From an uncultured Acidobacteriota bacterium (GTDB taxonomy: Bacteria; Acidobacteriota; Thermoanaerobaculia; Gp7-AA8): 9,115 bases of DNA. Positions 6,962 to 9,115 of the stretch are shown here, piece after piece. The translations under genes were made by a program, and so were the position numbers. The number at the start of each line of letters is the position of its first letter. Within the stretch, counting starts at the first letter, position 1. The DNA is taken from contig CAMPKJ010000198.1 in the NCBI GenBank assembly GCA_946887105.1, positions 1-9,115 of the forward strand, written 5' to 3'. Below the pieces are notes generated by a model. It made no database searches, was not told the origin of the DNA, and saw only the letters and a program-made list of their open reading frames with translations.

Positions 6962-8476
6962 TCAGAGCACGTTCCCCTTGAAATCGAGCCGGACCGTGTT
7001 TCCTGCGGAGGTGGTGACGACGATTTCGCGCTTCTTTCCTTCGCTGGCGATCTGCAACTTCGTAATGGTTTCGCGCGGGCGGCCGATCGGAGTGCACCAA
7101 TCTTCGCTCACGCCACCGGTGTTCCTGGGCCAGAGTTGCAGGACCGTCGGAACGGGGCCGGTCAGTCCGAGTTGGGTGGCGATGTTGCGGCGCATGCCGG
7201 CCAGCACGATGCGCGGATTGTGAGATCCGGTGGGGCGCTGCACTTCCATGTGGCGCAACGGTCCCTTGTGGTCGTAGGAGGCAAAGAGATTTCCGGCGTT
7301 GTCGTAGATCGAGACCAGCGCGGTGTCGTTGCGCTCGTCGGAGAGCACGACCACGTATGTCGTTTTCTCGCGGAAGAGCTGGCCGATGTGCGTGAGGCGG
7401 ATCGACCCGCCGAGCGTCTTTTGCCACAGTGAGTGGCCGTGAGCATCGAATGCCACGATGCTCGAGCCGCGGGTTTCCACGCGCGCGATGTCCGGGATCG
7501 TTGGAAGGGGAGGGCGGCAGCGGGCCAGCGGCATCGAGCGCGTGCTGCCTTCGGTGCTGAGCTGCGTCGCTTTTCGCCGCGACGGATCTTTTTTGCGGAG
7601 GAATCGGAGCACTTTGCGCTCGACGTTTTTCGCCAGACTGTCGACCGTGACCATCGAGCGCTGGGTGCCTTCGCATTGCAGGCTGTCGATGACGGCGGCG
7701 GTGAACACGCCATTGTGGCGCTCGGGATCGTCGTACGCGTATCCACCCGGAGGCGCGGCGGAGAAGATCACCTGCCCTTCGATCTTCTTCATGCTCTCGA
7801 TGAACGACGCCGCCGCCCGCGGCTCGACCGAGCCGGCGCGCGTCACGCTGCTCACGCGCTCGCGGCACGCGTCGAGCAGGATCAGCGATCGCGCGGCGGA
7901 GCTGCCGGCGATCTCGGAGATCTCCGGAACGGAGATGCTGCTCTCGACGTCGAGAAACTTCGAATCGGGAGCGAGCAGGTAGGGGATGCCGTCGCTGTTG
8001 AAACCGTGCGTGGCAAACGAGGCGATGAACACTCCGCCGCGACCGGCGAGCGTGGCCTGTTCGTGGAGCAGCTGGCGGAGATCGTCCCCCGCGATGTCCA
8101 TCACGATCCTTGCGCCGGCGGCCTTGAGAGCCCGCAATCGTTGTTTGGATTCGTCCTTGAACGGTTTTCCGGAGAGCGCAATGGTCACGCGCGACGGCAG
8201 CAGGAGGTCGTCGTTCTCGATGGCCAGCGTATAGGCGAGATCGACGGCGTCGTCGGCCGCGAATTGCACTTGCGTCAGCTCTCTGTTTCTCGGGAACTGG
8301 CGCACGCCACAGAAGAACCCCGCGGACTGTGCGGGATCGAACTGGGGCGAACTCAGAAGCGACGCGGCATTGACGGATGGACGTACGGAGCGCGCGTTGT
8401 CACGGCACCCGGTGGCGAGCGGCAGCAACGCCAGCAATGACAACGGCAGCGAGAGCCACAGCAGTTTCGTTCTCAT
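6962..8476 (-). CDS. exported lipoprotein with caspase (peptidase C14) domain and C-terminal beta-propeller-like region
   Basis: This 504-residue protein has residues 1-24 as a lipoprotein signal: basic MRTK, a Leu-rich core and lipobox ATGC with Cys24 as the lipidation site. Residues about 53-265 form a caspase-like domain. It opens with FFCGVRQFP...FAADDAVDLA, the usual first strand and helix. The catalytic His is in SFATHGF (His157) and the catalytic Cys in LILLDACRERV (Cys204), the bacterial caspase DACR form. VIFSAAPPGGYAYDD and HNGVFTAAVID are later conserved core strands. Residues about 335-504 contain repeated beta-blade-like stretches (SSIVAFDAHGHSLWQK, ALVSIYDNAGNLFASY, NTVRLDFKGNV), resembling PQQ- or WD-type propeller repeats that bind protein partners. 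The family cleaves peptide bonds using the His/Cys pair; substrate and activation mode are unknown. It lies on the opposite strand to the tubulin-like block, ending 12 nt from it. Export of a caspase as a lipoprotein is noteworthy, since well-known prokaryotic caspases are mostly cytosolic. Confidence 0.88.
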   Translation of the reverse strand: MRTKLLWLSLPLSLLALLPLATGCRDNARSVRPSVNAASLLSSPQFDPAQSAGFFCGVRQFPRNRELTQVQFAADDAVDLAYTLAIENDDLLLPSRVTIALSGKPFKDESKQRLRALKAAGARIVMDIAGDDLRQLLHEQATLAGRGGVFIASFATHGFNSDGIPYLLAPDSKFLDVESSISVPEISEIAGSSAARSLILLDACRERVSSVTRAGSVEPRAAASFIESMKKIEGQVIFSAAPPGGYAYDDPERHNGVFTAAVIDSLQCEGTQRSMVTVDSLAKNVERKVLRFLRKKDPSRRKATQLSTEGSTRSMPLARCRPPLPTIPDIARVETRGSSIVAFDAHGHSLWQKTLGGSIRLTHIGQLFREKTTYVVVLSDERNDTALVSIYDNAGNLFASYDHKGPLRHMEVQRPTGSHNPRIVLAGMRRNIATQLGLTGPVPTVLQLWPRNTGGVSEDWCTPIGRPRETITKLQIASEGKKREIVVTTSAGNTVRLDFKGNVL

Positions 8477-8482
8477 CGGCGT

Positions 8483-8487
8483 CTCCT
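8483..8487 (-). promoter_or_regulatory. Shine-Dalgarno for the caspase lipoprotein gene
   Basis: On the minus strand AGGAG sits 6 nt before the ATG (8474-8476). This supports that start, which also gives a well-formed lipoprotein signal. Confidence 0.75.
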
Positions 8488-8496
8488 GGAGTGGAA

Positions 8497-8578
8497 CGAC
8501 CTTCTCCTCCGCCGGACGCGCCCGGATGAGTGCAGGAGTGAACGCCTGACAGACGTGCTCGTGCGGTGGAGAAGGTCG
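8497..8578 (-). repeat. long-loop imperfect inverted repeat upstream of the caspase gene
   Basis: Arms 8497-8512 (CGACCTTCTCCTCCGC on the plus strand) and 8563-8578 (GCGGTGGAGAAGGTCG) are reverse complements at 15 of 16 positions, including an uninterrupted 11-bp outer stem. The intervening loop is 50 nt. The structure ends about 20 nt before the caspase start codon and just outside its Shine-Dalgarno. It may act as an mRNA leader hairpin, an operator-like site or part of a termination region for the upstream gene. There is no adjacent T-run that would make it a standard terminator. Confidence 0.65.
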
Positions 8579-8629
8579 ACTGCAGAGACACGGGACCGCG
8601 TCAATGGTGGCGCATTCGCGCGAAATTTC

Positions 8630-9115
8630 CTAACGCCGAGGCGGAACGGACTCGTATACGTGACGCTCGATCGACCAGAGCGATGTCGAGGCGGAACGGA
8701 TGCCGTCCCATTCGAGCACGCGCGGATTGGGCAGCGGCTCGTCGGTCGTGAGCAGGTGATACGTGTCGATGCCGTAGGGCGGCACGACGTCGAACGTTCC
8801 GAGGAGGATTTCGTTTGGTGCGCGGCCGAGGCGTGGAACGCGATTTTCGACCGAGCTCGTGCCATGGAGCAGAACGCGGCGGCCGTGACTGTCGATGACG
8901 AACACATAGACGTAGCGCGGCGGGATGTCCGCCGGCAGACGCTCCGCGCGCAAATAGAGCGCATAGGTCTCGTTGCCGAACACGACGCCGTCGGCCCAGG
9001 TGCCGTCGCGCTGGCGGCGGATCGCCAGTCGATAGGGAAACGGCGTGTGCGATTGGAGCCGATGCCACTCGGGCGCGATCCAGCCGTCGATCTCCATCAA
9101 TGCGCCCGCGGCGAC
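8630..9115 (-). CDS. DUF4384-like protein, C-terminal fragment (5' truncated)
   Basis: The frame is open to the right edge and gives 161 residues before a TAG at 8630. The reading continues upstream of the ATG at 9097, so the start is probably outside the window. No transmembrane segment is visible. The fragment looks beta-rich. YALYLRAERLP (about 51-61) and YVYVFVIDSHGRRVLLHG (about 68-85) are followed by FDVVPPYGIDTYHLLTTDEP (about 108-127). This order, a hydrophobic strand ending in 'D-x-x-G', then a strand pair ending in 'G-x-x-T/E-x-x-x-L-x-T-D-x-P', resembles DUF4384, a domain commonly fused or adjacent to bacterial caspase domains. The missing N-terminal part could therefore be another protease or signalling domain. 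It lies 153 nt upstream of the caspase gene on the same strand, consistent with a shared operon. The family call is from memory of its pattern and is moderate at best. Confidence 0.6.
   Translation of the reverse strand, partial: VAAGALMEIDGWIAPEWHRLQSHTPFPYRLAIRRQRDGTWADGVVFGNETYALYLRAERLPADIPPRYVYVFVIDSHGRRVLLHGTSSVENRVPRLGRAPNEILLGTFDVVPPYGIDTYHLLTTDEPLPNPRVLEWDGIRSASTSLWSIERHVYESVPPRR

Noticed and set aside
6950..6964. ACGCGT-centred near-palindrome between the convergent genes as a bidirectional terminator
   Set aside because: The stem would be only a few base pairs, with no loop and no T-runs. Chance is sufficient.
8576..8604. TTGACG on the minus strand (8599-8604) as a -35 box for the caspase gene
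   Set aside because: At 17-nt spacing the -10 position reads AGTCGA, which is not promoter-like. A lone hexamer is expected by chance.

Overview
The window comes from a GC-rich bacterium with strong G/C preference at third codon positions. The lipobox-bearing exported protein suggests a cell with a Sec/Lol-type lipoprotein pathway. Short 9-10 nt direct and inverted repeats between genes, together with caspase and DUF4384-like proteins, recall uncultured soil-type phyla such as Acidobacteriota or Myxococcota, but no marker gene is present and this placement is a guess. There are six protein genes, two of them cut by the window edges. I see no RNA gene, transposase, CRISPR array or origin.

Left block, plus strand (2-6949). 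(1) The 3' part of a gene encoding the end of a vWA-type domain, a beta-sandwich linker, one transmembrane helix and an FHA-like C-terminus. (2) A 920-residue tubulin/FtsZ-superfamily protein of the large 'tubulin-like' (Tubulin_2) type. It overlaps gene 1 by 4 nt and carries an intact tubulin signature, AGGTGSG. (3) After a 119-nt gap filled with a striking inverted cluster of TTCCTCGG/CCGAGGAA units, a 930-residue protein. I read it as a divergent paralogue of gene 2 that has lost both nucleotide-binding glycine loops and gained a transmembrane hairpin in a helical middle region. (4) A 129-residue membrane protein with an N-terminal zinc ribbon.

Right block, minus strand (6962-9115), convergent with the first and only 12 nt from it. 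A 504-residue lipoprotein has a caspase (peptidase C14) domain with an intact His/Cys dyad, followed by a probable beta-propeller. Upstream of it, across a 153-nt gap holding a 16-bp imperfect inverted repeat, lies the C-terminal part of a DUF4384-like protein, a domain often found with bacterial caspases.

Working model (inference): genes 1-3 form a membrane-linked tubulin-like cytoskeletal or remodelling machine. One subunit would be an active GTPase, one a membrane-anchored catalytically dead partner, and the vWA/FHA protein would sense or scaffold. This resembles the vWA-associated FtsZ-like systems predicted by Makarova and Koonin in 2010. The exported caspase lipoprotein on the other strand may be a separate module or an associated effector; the window cannot decide this.
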